From: G965276675 sp965276675
GTDB taxonomy: Bacteria; Acidobacteriota; Terriglobia; Terriglobales; Acidobacteriaceae
Length of the DNA stretch: 64,000 nucleotides
Direction of reading: 5' to 3'
Assembly: GCA_965276675.1 (NCBI GenBank)
Contig: OZ255624.1
Location: 1 to 64,000, forward strand
The notes under the pieces were generated by a model that searched no databases, was not told the origin of the DNA, and saw only the letters and a program-made list of their open reading frames with translations. Position numbers and translations under genes: made by a program. Positions 28,383-37,523 of this stretch are shown here, piece after piece (position 1 is the stretch's first letter; each line of letters opens with the position of its first letter).

Positions 28383-28556
28383 ATGAAGACTAATCCTGAA
28401 TCCGAGTTAGAGAAGTTCAACACGGTGCTGCGGAAGATTATGTCTGTATCGCGCGAAGAGTTGAACCGCCGAGAGAAGGAATGGGAGTGCAAACGGGAGC
28501 TGAAAAGGCGGGCTAAGACTGCGCCCGCCTTCCGCGCTTCAAACGGTAAGGATTAG
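28383..28556 (+). CDS. Small basic/acidic helical protein
   Basis: 57 residues (MKTNPESELEKFNTVLRKIM ...), strongly charged and predicted helical, starting four bases after the DUF3800-like remnant. Small genes of this kind commonly follow DUF3800 genes, so it is likely the surviving partner of that pair. Its end overlaps the start of the IS1595 remnant on the other strand. Function unknown. Confidence 0.5.
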   Translation: MKTNPESELEKFNTVLRKIMSVSREELNRREKEWECKRELKRRAKTAPAFRASNGKD

Positions 28557-29504
28557 CATGTTGCCGTTTCTCCCAACCTTGCCAGTGAGTTGCGCAAGGG
28601 TTAGCCGTTTGCCGACGATCTGAGAGATAGCGCGATTGAAGCGGGGGAGCATCATTGTCCTTGCGGTTGTTAAAACGAAAAGACTGCTCATCGAGGTAAC
28701 AGAAGAGATGGAACGGTTCGACACTCACGTAGGTACCGGCAATGCCTCTTTTCAAGAGGCTCCAGAAGTTTTCGAGGCCGTTGGTATGAACCCGTCCATT
28801 CACGTACTCGACAGCGTGATCGACAACCGCATGAGCATATTCCTGAGCAAGTCCGCTATAGGATGGGAGCGAGTCGGTGTAGAGAGCCGCGCCAGCCTCG
28901 ACATGCTTGCGGACTTCGGCCTGCAAGGCAGTTCGCTTGCGGTTCGGCACCACGATAGTGCGAACCTGCCCACCGCGCTCCAACATTCCCATGACAGCGG
29001 TCTTGTCTTTTCCGTCGGTACCAGTGATGCGTCGCTGGCGTTTGCTGACATGCATGTTGCGGGATTTACCGCCGATAAAGTCTCGTCGGCTTCCACTTCG
29101 CCGCCGAGTTTGCTTCCAAAGAAGTCATCCTGCATGGCAAGCCGAATGCGGTGAAGCATGAACCATGCCGACTTTTGGGAAACTCTTACGTCGCGCGCGA
29201 TCTCATAGCTGCTGACGCCGTTCTTGCAATTGGTGAGGAGCCAAGTCGCGGTGAGCCACTTATCCAGTCCAAGAGGCGAGTCCTCCATCATGGTTCCGAC
29301 TTTGATAGAAAACTCCCGCTTTGCATGATGGCTGGAGCAAGTCCAAGTGCGACGGTGAGCCCTGTAGTTCACTTTTTCGTTCCCGCAAGTGGGACACTTG
29401 ATAACTCCATCAGGCCAGCGTTGGGCGACGAGGTGAGCGATGCAGTTTTCAATATTCGAGAAATATATAATGGCCTCTTGGAGGCTCTTAGAATCGCTGC
29501 TCAT
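28539..29504 (-). mobile_element. IS1595 (ISXO2-like) transposase, frameshifted
   Basis: From ATG 29,504 (GGAG upstream) the frame encodes a zinc ribbon (CPTCGNEK...WTCSSHH) and the IS1595 helix KNGVSSYEIARDVRVSQKSA, then the first catalytic Asp in EADET. A missing base there shifts into TGTDGKDKTAVMGMLERGG, ALYTDSLPSY and HTNGLENFWSLLKRG, which carry the remaining DDN/K residues. A second shift near 28,650 leads into FNRAISQIVGKRLTLAQLTG. Two frameshifts make it a dead copy. Terminal inverted repeats could not be fixed by eye. Confidence 0.85.
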
Positions 29505-29658
29505 GACGTTCTCCATGAACCTAAATATAGCCAAAATAGGTGGTGGAGTCATGGTCATTATTGCCCTATTAGGAACCGATCGCCTGACTGTGCGACCCGG
29601 AGGAGCTTCCAGGTGTTATCGATCCGAACCTTCCGCAACAGCCGAATTCTAGGAACGT

Positions 29659-29685
29659 GGGTTCGAGTCCCTTCTCCGGCACCAA
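29659..29685 (+). repeat. attR-like 3' tRNA-Leu fragment
   Basis: Same-orientation copy (26/27) of 324-350, containing the T loop, acceptor 3' strand CTCCGGC and CCA. No 5' half of a tRNA is present upstream, so it is not a tRNA gene. With tRNA-Leu at 263 it brackets 29.3 kb. The DNA beyond it is richer in GC and denser in intact genes. Confidence 0.7.
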
Positions 29686-29791
29686 TCGTTTAGCAGTCCC
29701 AAATTACAACTTGGTCTATCTCCCTCGGCAACGGTGCGGCCTTACCGCGCATTGCTGTTGTCATGACGAGCCGCTGATAGTCCCAGAGGAG

Positions 29792-29825
29792 GGGTGATGT
29801 CGGCCCACGCGCGCCGACATCACCC
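29792..29825. terminator. 13-bp perfect stem-loop after the GH3 gene
   Basis: GGGTGATGTCGGC pairs perfectly with GCCGACATCACCC across an 8-nt loop, six bases beyond the GH3 stop (minus strand). No T-run follows on that strand, so it may act as an mRNA 3'-end stabiliser or Rho-independent terminator of weak type. Confidence 0.55.
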
Positions 29826-29830
29826 TCGCA

Positions 29831-32353
29831 TTACTTCCCGACTGAAAACTCCGTGGTAAGCGGCAGGTGCTCCGATGAGTCCCCCACATACGCGATGAAC
29901 CGGCCCGGATCGACTTGCCAGCCGTGGCTCTTTACGTCCCAGTAGGCGAAGGAGCGGCGGTCGAGCGTCAGCGTGACATGCTTGGTCTCGCCGGCCGCAA
30001 GCGTGACTTTCTTGAAGCCCTTCAGCTCCATCCTGGGACGCTTGATCTTGGCCGAGGGGTCACCCACGTAGAGTTGCGCTACGTCGGAGCCAGCGCGCTG
30101 GCCAATGTCCGTCACGTCGAACGATACGGTTACTTGCCCATCGGCTGCCGCCTGCTTCGGGCTGACTTCCAGTTTGCCGAATGAGAACGTTGTGTAGCTG
30201 AGCCCATAACCAAACGGAAACAGCGGCGTCTTGCTCTCCTTGTCTCCGACCGACGTGTAGTAGCGATAGCCGACCATCAAGCCTTCGGCGTAGTTCACGG
30301 TTGGCGTCTGCCCTTGCCTGCGGGTCTCGGGGTAGTAGTGGTCGTGGACCGGATTGTCGCTCCAGCTCCGCTCGATGGAGATGGGCAGGTGACCCTCCGG
30401 CGCGCGGTCGCCAAAGAGTACTTCGGCCATCGCTTGCCCCCCGGCCTGCCCGGGGTACCAGTTGTGCAGCACGGCCGGCACCTGCGCGAGCCAGGGCGTC
30501 ATCTCCACGCCGCCACCTGCGGTGATAGTCACGATGGTGTTTTTATTTGCCGTTGCCATCGCATCGATCAGTGCATTCTGGCCATAGGGCAGCTCAAAGG
30601 TGCGGTCGAAGCCTTCGCTCTCCGTCGAGCCACGAAAGCCGACCGACACCAGCACTGCATCCGCCGAGGCCGCAAGCGTCTTCGCCTCGGGCGAGACGAG
30701 ATCGGCATCGCTATGAATGCCGAAGTCGATCCGGAGATCGCTAGACGAGGGCACATAGTCAACCTGGACCGTGACCGGGGTGCCTGCAGTGAGCGTCATC
30801 TCTTTCGACTGCGGAGCCTGGCCATCGTGCTTGGTCTGCTGCAGCAGCTGCTTTCCATCGATGGTCACCGTATAGGTGTCTTCCCCACCCGCGGCGATCA
30901 GAAAGAGATAGCTGCCAGACCTCTGCGGAAGATAGCTACCCGTCCAGCGCATGCTCTTCGGGCGCTCAGCCGTAGGCGTCCATTGCGAGTGCTGCCAATG
31001 GGCGATGTTCTTGGCCGTGCTGGTCGCACCGGCTCCGCTGAAGTCGGGATTGTCGAAGACCTCCAGCTTCAGCGTTGGGGCGCCGCTCTTATCGGCAAAG
31101 CTGGTTTCGTCAAAGATCTCATCCGGGGTGGGCAGGCCGCGCACATAGACCACCTTGGCCCGGCTGCCGAGATAGTTGCTTATGCCGGTCAGGAAGCTGC
31201 TCGGCGCAAAAGCCGTCGTGTCGGAACTACCGCCACCACCGACCACCGCCGGGTAGGCATCCGGCCCGATGATCGCCAGCGTGTGTGTCTTTTCTACACT
31301 TAGGGGCAGCAGGCTGCCCTCGTTCTTCAGCAAGGTCAGGCTCGCGCGCGCGGATTCGAGTGCGACTTCGTTGCTGAGCTGGCTGTAGAGCGGGTCGGCT
31401 GGGTCCAGTTGATCGCGATCGAGAAAGCCGAAACGGATTGCTGTGCGGAGGATGCGCCGGACCTTGTCATCGATGGTCGCCTCCGTGACTCCGCCGGCAC
31501 GGATGGCCGGCATCAGCGTCTTCGGATTCATGAATTTGCCGCTCGGCATCTCCAGGTCCAGGCCGCCGTTGGCAGCCGCCACGCCGTCGTAAGTGGCGTC
31601 CCAGTCGGACATCAGAACGCCATCAAAACCCCAGTCCTTCCGCAGGATATCGATGTTCAGGGTGCGGTTCTGCGTGGCGTGCTCGCCATTGATCAGGTTG
31701 TAGCTGTCCATCACGGCGCCCACCTTCGCCTCTTTCACGGCCGCTTCAAACGCAGGCAGGTAAAGCTCGCGCAGGGTGCGCTCATCCACCTCAGCGTTGA
31801 GATTGTGGCGGTCGTATTCGGAGTTGTTGGCCGCGTAGTGCTTGACCGTCGCGCTCACGCCCGCGCTCTGCACGCCTTCGATGTAATTCACCGCAGTGCG
31901 CGCGGCAAGGTATGGATCTTCGCCGAAGTACTCGAAGTTGCGGCCGTTCATGGGCGCACGATAGATGTTCACGCCAGGGCCCAATAAGAAGTTGACGCCC
32001 CGCGCGCGTGCATCCCGGCCCAGCGAAGCGCCGATCTTCATCGCGAGCGCAGGGTCCCAGCTGGCCGCCAACGCTACCCCAGCGGCGTAGGCGGTGGACG
32101 GGCCCCAGGTGCGCACGCCCAGCGGGCCATCGGACATCTTCAGCTTCGGCAGGCCGATCTCCGGCTCGGCGCGGATGAACATGGAGTCGACTCCACCGAT
32201 GAGCTCGAGCTTCTGTTCGAGCGTCAGCTTGGCAAGCATTGCGGCTACCCGGCTGTCGACTTGGGGGCTGTCTGCAACCGGGGCTTGCGCCAGGCACACC
32301 GGGAAGACGCCAAGCGCAGCCGTGGCAACGCTGAGTTGCAATAAGTGTTTCAT
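29831..32353 (-). CDS. Secreted GH3 beta-glycosidase with PA14 domain
   Basis: 840 residues with a signal peptide (about 1-22). The GH3 barrel shows SDGPLGVR, KHYAANNSEYDR and the nucleophile Asp250 in GVLMSDWDATYDG. A PA14-type insert (about 395-545; SMRWTGSYLPQRSGSYLFLI) interrupts the second domain and often shapes substrate choice. The C-terminal FN3-like domain (DVAQLYVGDP, RMELKGFKKVTL) is standard. It removes terminal beta-glucose or xylose from oligosaccharides. It is divergent from a GH43 gene. Confidence 0.93.
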   Translation of the reverse strand: MKHLLQLSVATAALGVFPVCLAQAPVADSPQVDSRVAAMLAKLTLEQKLELIGGVDSMFIRAEPEIGLPKLKMSDGPLGVRTWGPSTAYAAGVALAASWDPALAMKIGASLGRDARARGVNFLLGPGVNIYRAPMNGRNFEYFGEDPYLAARTAVNYIEGVQSAGVSATVKHYAANNSEYDRHNLNAEVDERTLRELYLPAFEAAVKEAKVGAVMDSYNLINGEHATQNRTLNIDILRKDWGFDGVLMSDWDATYDGVAAANGGLDLEMPSGKFMNPKTLMPAIRAGGVTEATIDDKVRRILRTAIRFGFLDRDQLDPADPLYSQLSNEVALESARASLTLLKNEGSLLPLSVEKTHTLAIIGPDAYPAVVGGGGSSDTTAFAPSSFLTGISNYLGSRAKVVYVRGLPTPDEIFDETSFADKSGAPTLKLEVFDNPDFSGAGATSTAKNIAHWQHSQWTPTAERPKSMRWTGSYLPQRSGSYLFLIAAGGEDTYTVTIDGKQLLQQTKHDGQAPQSKEMTLTAGTPVTVQVDYVPSSSDLRIDFGIHSDADLVSPEAKTLAASADAVLVSVGFRGSTESEGFDRTFELPYGQNALIDAMATANKNTIVTITAGGGVEMTPWLAQVPAVLHNWYPGQAGGQAMAEVLFGDRAPEGHLPISIERSWSDNPVHDHYYPETRRQGQTPTVNYAEGLMVGYRYYTSVGDKESKTPLFPFGYGLSYTTFSFGKLEVSPKQAAADGQVTVSFDVTDIGQRAGSDVAQLYVGDPSAKIKRPRMELKGFKKVTLAAGETKHVTLTLDRRSFAYWDVKSHGWQVDPGRFIAYVGDSSEHLPLTTEFSVGK

Positions 32354-32453
32354 CTATTCCTTGACCCTCTTTCCGTTGAGGCTGACAAGGTTAAAGAACC
32401 ACTTCGCTTTTAGCAAAGCCGATTCCGGTCGGCGCCCGATCCGCTTAACAGCA

Positions 32454-32491
32454 GCGCCGCACCTGCGCCCAGTTCATAATGGGTGCGGCGC
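32454..32491 (+). other. Stem-loop in the GH43 leader
   Basis: GCGCCGCACC pairs perfectly with GGTGCGGCGC over an 18-nt loop and is followed by TTATTTC. It ends 28 nt before the GH43 start codon and before its TAGGAG site. It could be a leader attenuator or part of an operator; there is no upstream gene in this direction that would need a terminator. Confidence 0.45.
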
Positions 32492-32518
32492 TTATTTCAT
32501 CCTTAGGAGACCTGCACG

Positions 32519-33571
32519 ATGAGGCTGGCCTTTGCACTTTTTGTCCTGGTACTGCTCCCATCCTGCGGTCACGCGCAAAGCACCTTCACTAATCCACTGT
32601 TACCCAGCGGAGCCGATCCCTCTATCGCCATGCGCGGGCACACCTACTACTACATGCAGACTACCGGCCGGAATCTGACGATCTGGAAGACTGCTGACAT
32701 CACCGACCTGGCGCATGCCGAGAAGAAGGTCGTGTGGATGCCGCCCGCGACCGGGCCGTATTCGAAAGATATCTGGGCGCCGGAGATTCACCTCATCGGC
32801 GGTAAATGGTTCATCTACTTCGCTGCCGATGCAGGCGACAACAAAACGCATCGCGTGTACGCGCTGGAAAACGACGCCGCTGACCCGCTGACAGGCACGT
32901 GGACCTTCAAAGGCAAGGTCGCCGACAGCACGGATAAATGGGCGATCGATCCCTCCGTCTTCGAGGATCACGGCCAGCTTTACATCATCTGGTCAGGGTG
33001 GGAGGGCGACACCAACGGGCAGCAGAATATCTACATCGCGCACATGAAGAATCCATTGACCATCGATGGGCCGCGCACCCGCGTTTCTACGCCGCAATAC
33101 ACGTGGGAGAAGGTCGGCGATCTGAGCACGGGCGCTAAAACCGTCATCGACCTGCCGCACGTGGACGTGAACGAAGGGCCCGAAATCCTGAAGCATGAGA
33201 ACAAGATCTTCCTTATTTACTCGGCAAGCGGCTGCTGGACCAACTACTACGAGCTCGGCATGCTGACCGCAACCTCGGGCACGAATCTGCTGGACGCGGC
33301 CTCCTGGAAGAAGACGGATCGCCCCGTCTTCTGGGAGTCTCCGGACGCGCAGGTCTTTGGCACCGGCCACAACACATTCTTCACCTCGCCCGATGGCAAG
33401 CAGCAATGGATCCTCTACCACGCGAACTCCGCCGCGGGACAGGGCTGCGGCGAATACCGCTCGCCCCGCGCGCAGCCGTTTACCTGGAACAGCGATGGCA
33501 CGCCGCACTTCGGGCGTCCACTGCCGACCACGGAGCCTTTGCTGAAGCCGTCGGGAACCGCAGCCCGCTAA
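32519..33571 (+). CDS. Secreted GH43-family arabinosidase/xylosidase
   Basis: 350 residues with a signal peptide (about 1-19) and TAGGAG before the ATG. The five-bladed GH43 propeller has its base Asp in LLPSGADPSIAM (about residue 33), the pKa-tuning Asp in KWAIDPSVFEDHG, and the acid Glu in VNEGPEILKHE. Family members cut alpha-L-arabinofuranose or beta-xylose from hemicellulose. The divergent GH3 gene probably finishes the same oligosaccharides. Confidence 0.92.
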   Translation: MRLAFALFVLVLLPSCGHAQSTFTNPLLPSGADPSIAMRGHTYYYMQTTGRNLTIWKTADITDLAHAEKKVVWMPPATGPYSKDIWAPEIHLIGGKWFIYFAADAGDNKTHRVYALENDAADPLTGTWTFKGKVADSTDKWAIDPSVFEDHGQLYIIWSGWEGDTNGQQNIYIAHMKNPLTIDGPRTRVSTPQYTWEKVGDLSTGAKTVIDLPHVDVNEGPEILKHENKIFLIYSASGCWTNYYELGMLTATSGTNLLDAASWKKTDRPVFWESPDAQVFGTGHNTFFTSPDGKQQWILYHANSAAGQGCGEYRSPRAQPFTWNSDGTPHFGRPLPTTEPLLKPSGTAAR

Positions 33572-33636
33572 AGTCCGCCGCAACTCAGCCGATATACTAA
33601 GGGCAGCACCGTCATCGAGCGGAGCTGCTAGCGCCT

Positions 33637-34467
33637 ATGTCCACGCACTTAGACCAGATACTCGCGGCAACCCGGAAGCGCGTTGCCGCCTGCAAAGAGC
33701 TCACGCCGCAGGGAACGCTTGAGGCGGCCGCGGCCCGGCACACGCCTCGCGGGTTTGCAGCAGCCTTGCGAGCCGCCTCACAACACGGCCCGGCGGTGAT
33801 CGCGGAGCTCAAGAAAGCGTCTCCTTCCAGGGGGCTGATCCGCGCCGATTTTGACGCGCGCGCTCTCGCGCCAGCGATGCAGGCCGGCGGCGCGGCGGCA
33901 CTCTCCGTGCTCACGGACGAGCCCTTCTTTCAGGGCAGCCTGCGCAATCTGGAAGTCGCCTCTGCCACCACGACACTGCCCTGCCTGCGCAAAGACTTCA
34001 TCGTTGACGAGTACCAGATTGTCGAAGCGCGCGCACATTCTGCCGATGCGATTTTGTTGATCGCCGCCGCTCTCACGGACGCGGAGTTGCGCAGCTTTAC
34101 GCACGCCGCGCAAGCACTTGGGCTGAATGTGCTTTGCGAAGTGCACACGCGTGAGGAGGCCGAACGTGTTGCGGATCTAGGCTGCGACGCCTACGGCGTA
34201 AACAACCGCGATCTACGCACCTTTGTGGTGCGCATCGAGAAGTCGATCGAGCTTGCACATTATCTGCCGACCACAGCGGTGCTGGTCGCCGAGAGCGGCA
34301 TTCGAACGGCAGAGGATTTCCTTCAGCTGCACTCGGCCGGATTCGAAGCCTTTCTGATCGGTGAAACCTTCATGCGGGACCCCGACCCTGGCACGGCACT
34401 CCATCACTGGATCGCGGAAGCGTCGGCTCTCGCGATGCAGAGTAAGTGCGCCCCGCAGAACAGGTGA
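33637..34467 (+). CDS. trpC: Indole-3-glycerol phosphate synthase
   Basis: 276 residues. IAELKKASPSRGLI holds the catalytic lysine, LRKDFIVDEYQI the second lysine, GVNNRDLRTF and VAESGIRT the phosphate-site strands. It closes CdRP to indole-3-glycerol phosphate in tryptophan synthesis. It is the first gene of a trpC-trpF-trpB-trpA run; trpE, trpG and trpD are not in the window. A TATACT near 33,593 may be its -10. Confidence 0.96.
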   Translation: MSTHLDQILAATRKRVAACKELTPQGTLEAAAARHTPRGFAAALRAASQHGPAVIAELKKASPSRGLIRADFDARALAPAMQAGGAAALSVLTDEPFFQGSLRNLEVASATTTLPCLRKDFIVDEYQIVEARAHSADAILLIAAALTDAELRSFTHAAQALGLNVLCEVHTREEAERVADLGCDAYGVNNRDLRTFVVRIEKSIELAHYLPTTAVLVAESGIRTAEDFLQLHSAGFEAFLIGETFMRDPDPGTALHHWIAEASALAMQSKCAPQNR

Positions 34468-34478
34468 AAGACGCGCAT

Positions 34479-35213
34479 ATGTGGACCAAGATCTGCGGCA
34501 ACACCAACTTCGAAGACGCGCAGCATGCCGTGCACGCGGGCGCACATGCACTCGGCTTCGTCTTCGCTCCCAGTCCCCGGCGCGTAACGGCAGAGCAGGT
34601 GCGCTCCATTGCGCAACGGCTGCCGGACAATGTTGAACTCTATGGCGTCTTCGTCGACGCCAGCTTCGACGAGATCGTCTCGACGGTGAATGCCGCTGGG
34701 CTCACGGGCGTACAGCTGCACTCCAATCCCGATGCAGCTTTGCCGTTGCGATTGCGTGAGCACTTTGCCGCGCAGCCGGGCCGCCGGCGCTTGGGCATCC
34801 TTTCGGTTCTCCACTTCACTGAGGGATTAAAGGCAGGCGATCTCAAGGCAGCCGATCTCGACGCCCAGCTTGCCAGTCTCGCCCAGAACCACGCCGTCGA
34901 TGCTGTCCTGATCGACTCCCGCACTGCGGAGGCGGTGGGCGGCACCGGCATCTCGTTTGATTGGCAGGCCGCCCGAAGTAGCTTTCTGCGTAAGGCGCCG
35001 CATCTGCGGCTAATCGCCGCGGGTGGACTGACGCCCGACAATATCGCCGAGGCTATCCACACACTGTCGCCCTGGGGCGTCGATGTCGTCACTGGCGTGG
35101 AAGCGGCGCCGGGCAGGAAAGATCCGGCGCGGGTGAGCGCGTTCCTTCGTCGCGCACACGAGGCTGCGGTTCTTGCGACTGTGGCAAACAAGCAGCCTGC
35201 CGCGCGCGCCTAG
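34479..35213 (+). CDS. trpF: Phosphoribosylanthranilate isomerase
   Basis: 244 residues from ATG 34,479 (MWTKICGNT), 11 nt after trpC. The Cys of KICG is the general base; the motif reads KICGNT where KICGIT is usual. LGFVFAPSPRRV, DAVLIDSRT with the acid Asp, and IAAGGLTPDNI are diagnostic. It converts PRA to CdRP, the TrpC substrate. Its stop codon forms the first base of a 114-nt palindromic element. Confidence 0.95.
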   Translation: MWTKICGNTNFEDAQHAVHAGAHALGFVFAPSPRRVTAEQVRSIAQRLPDNVELYGVFVDASFDEIVSTVNAAGLTGVQLHSNPDAALPLRLREHFAAQPGRRRLGILSVLHFTEGLKAGDLKAADLDAQLASLAQNHAVDAVLIDSRTAEAVGGTGISFDWQAARSSFLRKAPHLRLIAAGGLTPDNIAEAIHTLSPWGVDVVTGVEAAPGRKDPARVSAFLRRAHEAAVLATVANKQPAARA

Positions 35214-35326
35214 ACCATTTTCAGGGTAAGTGTAGACCGGGGAACAAAGCTGAACGTGGCCGTTCTTCAAAGAACGGCCACACCGAGTGGGTATTCGCGC
35301 CAGCCACAGTAACCCTGAAAGTGGTC
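35213..35326 (+). repeat. Two-stem palindromic element, copy A (after trpF)
   Basis: The outer stem 35,213-35,227 pairs with 35,312-35,326 (15 bp, one G-U). The inner hairpin 35,256-35,281 is GTGGCCGTTCTT-CA-AAGAACGGCCAC, a perfect 12-bp stem. A related element follows trpA. Between the copies, stem positions change in compensating pairs while unpaired stretches (GTGTA, CACAGTAAC) stay the same, as expected for a selected fold. Confidence 0.8.
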
Positions 35327-35362
35327 AACGGCGTATAAGCTAGAAGAGAAAAGGGGATCGCG

Positions 35363-36625
35363 ATGGCAGCAACGGCAACACCGACCGCACCCGCAACAAC
35401 ACGGCCCGGACGCTTCGGCGCGTACGGGGGACGCTACGTGCCCGAGACGCTGATGGCAGCGCTCGAAGAACTAGAGGCCGCGTACGAAGCCGCGAAGCTG
35501 GACCCAACCTTTTCAGCCGAGGTCGATGCACTGCTGCACGACTACGCCGGCCGCCCCACCCCGCTCTACCTGGCGACGCGGCTCACCGAAAAACTCGGCG
35601 GGGCAAAGATCTACCTCAAGCGTGAAGACCTGCTCCACACCGGCGCGCACAAGATCAACAACTGCATCGGCCAGGGCCTGCTCGCGCAGCGCATGGGCAA
35701 GCGCCGCATCATTGCCGAAACCGGCGCGGGCCAACATGGTGTGGCAACAGCCACGGTGTGCGCACTGCTTGGCATGAGCTGCGTCGTCTACATGGGCGCT
35801 GAGGATATGCGGCGTCAGGAGTTGAACGTGCACCGCATGCGGCTGCTCGGCGCTGAGGTGCGCTCCGTCAATTCTGGCTCTTGCACGCTCAAGGACGCGA
35901 TCAACGAAGCGATGCGCGACTGGGTCACCAACGTCCGCGATACGCATTACCTGCTGGGCAGCGTGCTTGGCGCGCATCCCTACCCCACCATGGTGCGCGA
36001 CTTCCACCGCATCATCGGCGAAGAGGCACGCCGGCAGATCCTGGAGAAAGAGGGCCGGCTACCTACCGCGATCATCGCCTGTGTTGGCGGCGGTTCCAAC
36101 GCGATTGGCGCCTTCTTCGACTTCATCCGCGACCCGGAGGTCCGGCTGATCGGCGTGGAAGCTGGTGGCAATGGCAGCCAACTGGGCGCGCACGCAGCAC
36201 GCTTCAGTGGCGGCAGGCCCGGCGTGCTGCAGGGCACTTACTCGTATGTGCTGCAGGATGAAGCAGGCCAGGTGGCGCTCACCCACTCTGTGTCTGCGGG
36301 CCTGGATTACGCCTCTGTCGGCCCGGAGCATGCCAATCTTCACGACTCCGGCCGCGCCGAGTACACGTCAGTAGACGACCGCGCCGCGCTCGAAGCCACT
36401 CTTACCCTCGCCCGCACCGAAGGCATTGTGCCCGCGCTTGAAAGCGCGCACGCAGTCGCCGAAGCTATGCGCCTTGCGCCTACACTTTCTACTGATGACA
36501 TATTATTGGTGAATCTCTCCGGGCGCGGGGACAAGGACATGGGTATCCTGTCGCGCGAATTGAACCTATCGGGTGAGGATCAATCGGGCGCAACCGGACT
36601 TCCGGTAAACAGGGGTACACGCTAA
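35363..36625 (+). CDS. trpB: Tryptophan synthase beta chain
   Basis: 420 residues. The N-terminal 15 residues are a loose Ala/Thr/Pro tail, then GRFGAYGGRYVPETLM. HTGAHKINN carries the PLP lysine, ETGAGQHGVATAT the active-site Glu, and CVGGGSNAIG the phosphate loop. It joins indole to serine. It is 37 nt after copy A of the palindromic element and 6 nt before trpA. Confidence 0.97.
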   Translation: MAATATPTAPATTRPGRFGAYGGRYVPETLMAALEELEAAYEAAKLDPTFSAEVDALLHDYAGRPTPLYLATRLTEKLGGAKIYLKREDLLHTGAHKINNCIGQGLLAQRMGKRRIIAETGAGQHGVATATVCALLGMSCVVYMGAEDMRRQELNVHRMRLLGAEVRSVNSGSCTLKDAINEAMRDWVTNVRDTHYLLGSVLGAHPYPTMVRDFHRIIGEEARRQILEKEGRLPTAIIACVGGGSNAIGAFFDFIRDPEVRLIGVEAGGNGSQLGAHAARFSGGRPGVLQGTYSYVLQDEAGQVALTHSVSAGLDYASVGPEHANLHDSGRAEYTSVDDRAALEATLTLARTEGIVPALESAHAVAEAMRLAPTLSTDDILLVNLSGRGDKDMGILSRELNLSGEDQSGATGLPVNRGTR

Positions 36626-36631
36626 TTCACG

Positions 36632-37414
36632 ATGGCTCTTCGCTTCGAACATAAACCCGGCCTGGTCATCTACCTGACTGTAGGCGATCCCGATGTCGCC
36701 ACCACGCGTGCGATTGCCCTGGCGGCGATTGACGCCGGCGCGGATGTGCTTGAACTCGGCGTTCCCTTCAGCGACCCCGTCGCCGACGGGCCAGTCATCC
36801 AGCGCGCCAGCGAACGCGCAGTCGCGAACGGCACCACGTTAGCGGCGGTGCTTGCGCTTGCCGCTGAGCTCCGGGCCGCCCGGCCGCACGTCGGGCTGGT
36901 CATCTTCTCGTACTACAACCCCATTCTGCGCTATGACCTCCAGCGTTTCTGCATCGCGGCGCAAGCCTCCGGTGTCGATGGCGTTCTGGTCACGGACATG
37001 ACCGTCGAAGAAGCAGAGGGCGACTATCTGGACGCGATGAAAGCTGCCCGGCTCGCGCCCATCTTTCTCGCGGCGCCCACCAGCACCGACGACCGCCTCC
37101 GCCGCATTTGCGCCGTGAGTGCGGGTTTCCTCTATGCCATCTCCCGGACCGGCATCACCGGCACGCAGCAGAACGTCGCCGAGGATGCGCGCAGGCTGGT
37201 CGAACGGCTTCGCCGATTCACACAGCTGCCCATCGCACTCGGCTTCGGCATCTCCAACGCAGCGCATGTGGCCGCGGTGGCCCAGTTCGCCGATGCCGCC
37301 GTCATCGGCAGCGCGATCGTCTCGCTCATCGAGGGAACCCCGGCCAACGAAGCGCCTGGCGCCGTTGCGCAATTTATCGGGGGCCTGCGCCCCACTCCCG
37401 CGCTGGCCCGCTAA
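36632..37414 (+). CDS. trpA: Tryptophan synthase alpha chain
   Basis: 260 residues. VLELGVPFSDPVADGPVIQ contains both catalytic acids (Glu and Asp), GVLVTDMTVEEA the central strand, and ISRTGITGTQ the phosphate loop. It releases indole from indole-3-glycerol phosphate to the beta chain. Its stop codon is immediately followed by copy B of the palindromic element. Confidence 0.96.
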   Translation: MALRFEHKPGLVIYLTVGDPDVATTRAIALAAIDAGADVLELGVPFSDPVADGPVIQRASERAVANGTTLAAVLALAAELRAARPHVGLVIFSYYNPILRYDLQRFCIAAQASGVDGVLVTDMTVEEAEGDYLDAMKAARLAPIFLAAPTSTDDRLRRICAVSAGFLYAISRTGITGTQQNVAEDARRLVERLRRFTQLPIALGFGISNAAHVAAVAQFADAAVIGSAIVSLIEGTPANEAPGAVAQFIGGLRPTPALAR

Positions 37415-37523
37415 AGCAGTTTTCCTGTAGGTGTAATACGGAAGCATTTGCCCGTGTGGCCTTTCCTTGAAGAAAGGCCACGTTGAGAGTAACTCGGCTC
37501 GTACACAGTAACAGGAAACTGCT
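37415..37523 (+). repeat. Two-stem palindromic element, copy B (after trpA)
   Basis: The outer stem 37,415-37,428 pairs with 37,511-37,523 (13 bp, one bulged T). The inner hairpin 37,456-37,481 is GTGGCCTTTC-CTTGAA-GAAAGGCCAC. Compared with copy A, GGG/CCC in the outer stem becomes CTGT/ACAG and the inner G-C at position 7 becomes T-A, so pairing is kept while sequence drifts. It begins at the base after the trpA stop. Confidence 0.8.

Noticed and set aside
1..29685. An integrase for the putative island
   Set aside because: No tyrosine or serine recombinase motif found on either strand; only IS1595 and Tn3-type remnants.
29641..29690. A second tRNA-Leu gene
   Set aside because: Only the 3' T-arm and acceptor strand are present; no 5' acceptor, D-arm or anticodon stem upstream.
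30314..31303. A 329-codon plus-strand frame opposite the GH3 gene
   Set aside because: Antisense shadow; the GH3 frame has all catalytic motifs.
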